This document shows positions 13,591-13,886 of a stretch of DNA of 13,886 nt, one piece after another. This stretch comes from Acidobacteriota bacterium (GTDB taxonomy: Bacteria > Acidobacteriota > Terriglobia > Bryobacterales > Bryobacteraceae): the NCBI GenBank assembly GCA_026394095.1, contig JAPKYY010001012.1:1-13886 (forward strand), written 5' to 3'. Made by a program: the position numbers and the translations under genes. How positions within the stretch are numbered: the first letter of the stretch is position 1; every line of letters begins with the position of its first letter. Under the pieces are notes generated by a model that was not told the DNA's origin, made no database searches, and saw nothing but the letters and a program-made list of their open reading frames with translations.

Positions 13591-13886
13591 CTTCGCAGTT
13601 GTCGCAAGCGGCCAAAACGTCACCTTCTTGAGAGATGTGGCTCCGATTCTGAACAAGGCCGGCTGCACTTCCGGCCCCTGCCATGGTGCGGCCAAGGGCA
13701 AGAATGGCTTCAAGTTATCGTTGCGTGGCTATGATCCGCAGTTTGACTACCAGGCGTTGCTTTATGACTTGAGCGGACGCCGATTCAATCGAAGTGAACC
13801 GAAGCGCAGCCTGATGCTGGCCAAACCTGTGATGCAGGTGGCGCACGGTGGTGGATTGCGATTTGAACAGACCTCTGCCTATTACA
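13565..13886 (+). CDS. DUF1549-family (PSCyt2-type) cytochrome, N-terminal fragment
   Basis: The first 107 codons are present and the gene continues beyond the right edge. After a signal peptide (MRPILILASFAVVASG) the protein reads VTFLRDVAPILNKAGC, then an unusual haem-attachment motif C-T-S-G-P-C-H (Cys34, Cys39, His40; CX4CH rather than CXXCH), then GAAKGKNGFKLSLRGYDP. This resembles the CN-x-G-x-CHG start of DUF1549/DUF1553 proteins of Solibacter-like Acidobacteria and Planctomycetes. These large exported cytochromes have no established reaction; a role in polymer breakdown has been suggested. The start codon lies 26 bases inside the preceding gene, in another frame. Confidence 0.82.
   Translation, partial: MRPILILASFAVVASGQNVTFLRDVAPILNKAGCTSGPCHGAAKGKNGFKLSLRGYDPQFDYQALLYDLSGRRFNRSEPKRSLMLAKPVMQVAHGGGLRFEQTSAYY

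Noticed and set aside
1..13886. CRISPR arrays, tRNA or rRNA genes, insertion sequences, attachment sites
   Set aside because: Reading the sequence showed no regularly spaced repeats, no tRNA-like folds, no transposase or integrase motifs and no flanking duplications. Structured RNAs without strong primary motifs cannot be excluded by eye.

Overview
The window looks like chromosome of an acidobacterium of the Bryobacterales/Solibacterales type (inference). It is moderately GC-rich. It carries the trio of PSCyt1/WD40 cytochrome, PPC-domain protein and DUF1549-type cytochrome that is common in Solibacter-like Acidobacteria and in Planctomycetes. It also has a DUF1844 protein, a secreted S9 peptidase, a GH105-like hydrolase and a Solibacter-type serine hydrolase. 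No RNA genes, CRISPR arrays, insertion sequences or phage genes were seen, and no gene-free stretch exceeds about 80 bases.

Minus-strand block (1-6042). Read in the direction of transcription it holds a secreted prolyl-oligopeptidase-type peptidase (6042-3458, frame broken near 5508), a GH105-like glycoside hydrolase (3457-2588), a TetR/AcrR regulator (2567-1950), and a tripartite exporter. The exporter has a DevC/FtsX-like permease (1891-799, C-terminus frameshifted), an ABC ATPase (796-95) and the first codons of an HlyD-like adaptor (95 to the window edge). Two palindromes with identical 7-base arms, ATTGAAC-N3-GTTCAAT, lie directly before the regulator and before the exporter. The simplest reading is a self-repressing TetR that also controls the exporter.

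Plus-strand housekeeping block (6093-9250). A DUF1844 protein is followed by an unusual single reading frame joining a PhnP-like metallo-beta-lactamase domain to a complete bifunctional riboflavin kinase/FAD synthetase (RibF). A LacD-type aldolase comes next, and a strong intrinsic terminator closes the block.

Plus-strand accessory block (9272-13886). It starts with a serine hydrolase that has lost its middle third. After it comes a tightly overlapping operon of three exported proteins: a c-type cytochrome with a WD40 propeller, a protein with two PPC-like domains, and the start of a DUF1549-family cytochrome with a CX4CH haem motif. The first operon gene starts inside a perfect 12-base inverted repeat.

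Three genes carry reading-frame lesions of different kinds. This could be real gene decay or an assembly defect, and a reader should settle that before relying on them. No clearly new defence or mobile system was found. The most notable items are the MBL-RibF fusion, the paired operators, the start-codon hairpin and the clustered lesions.
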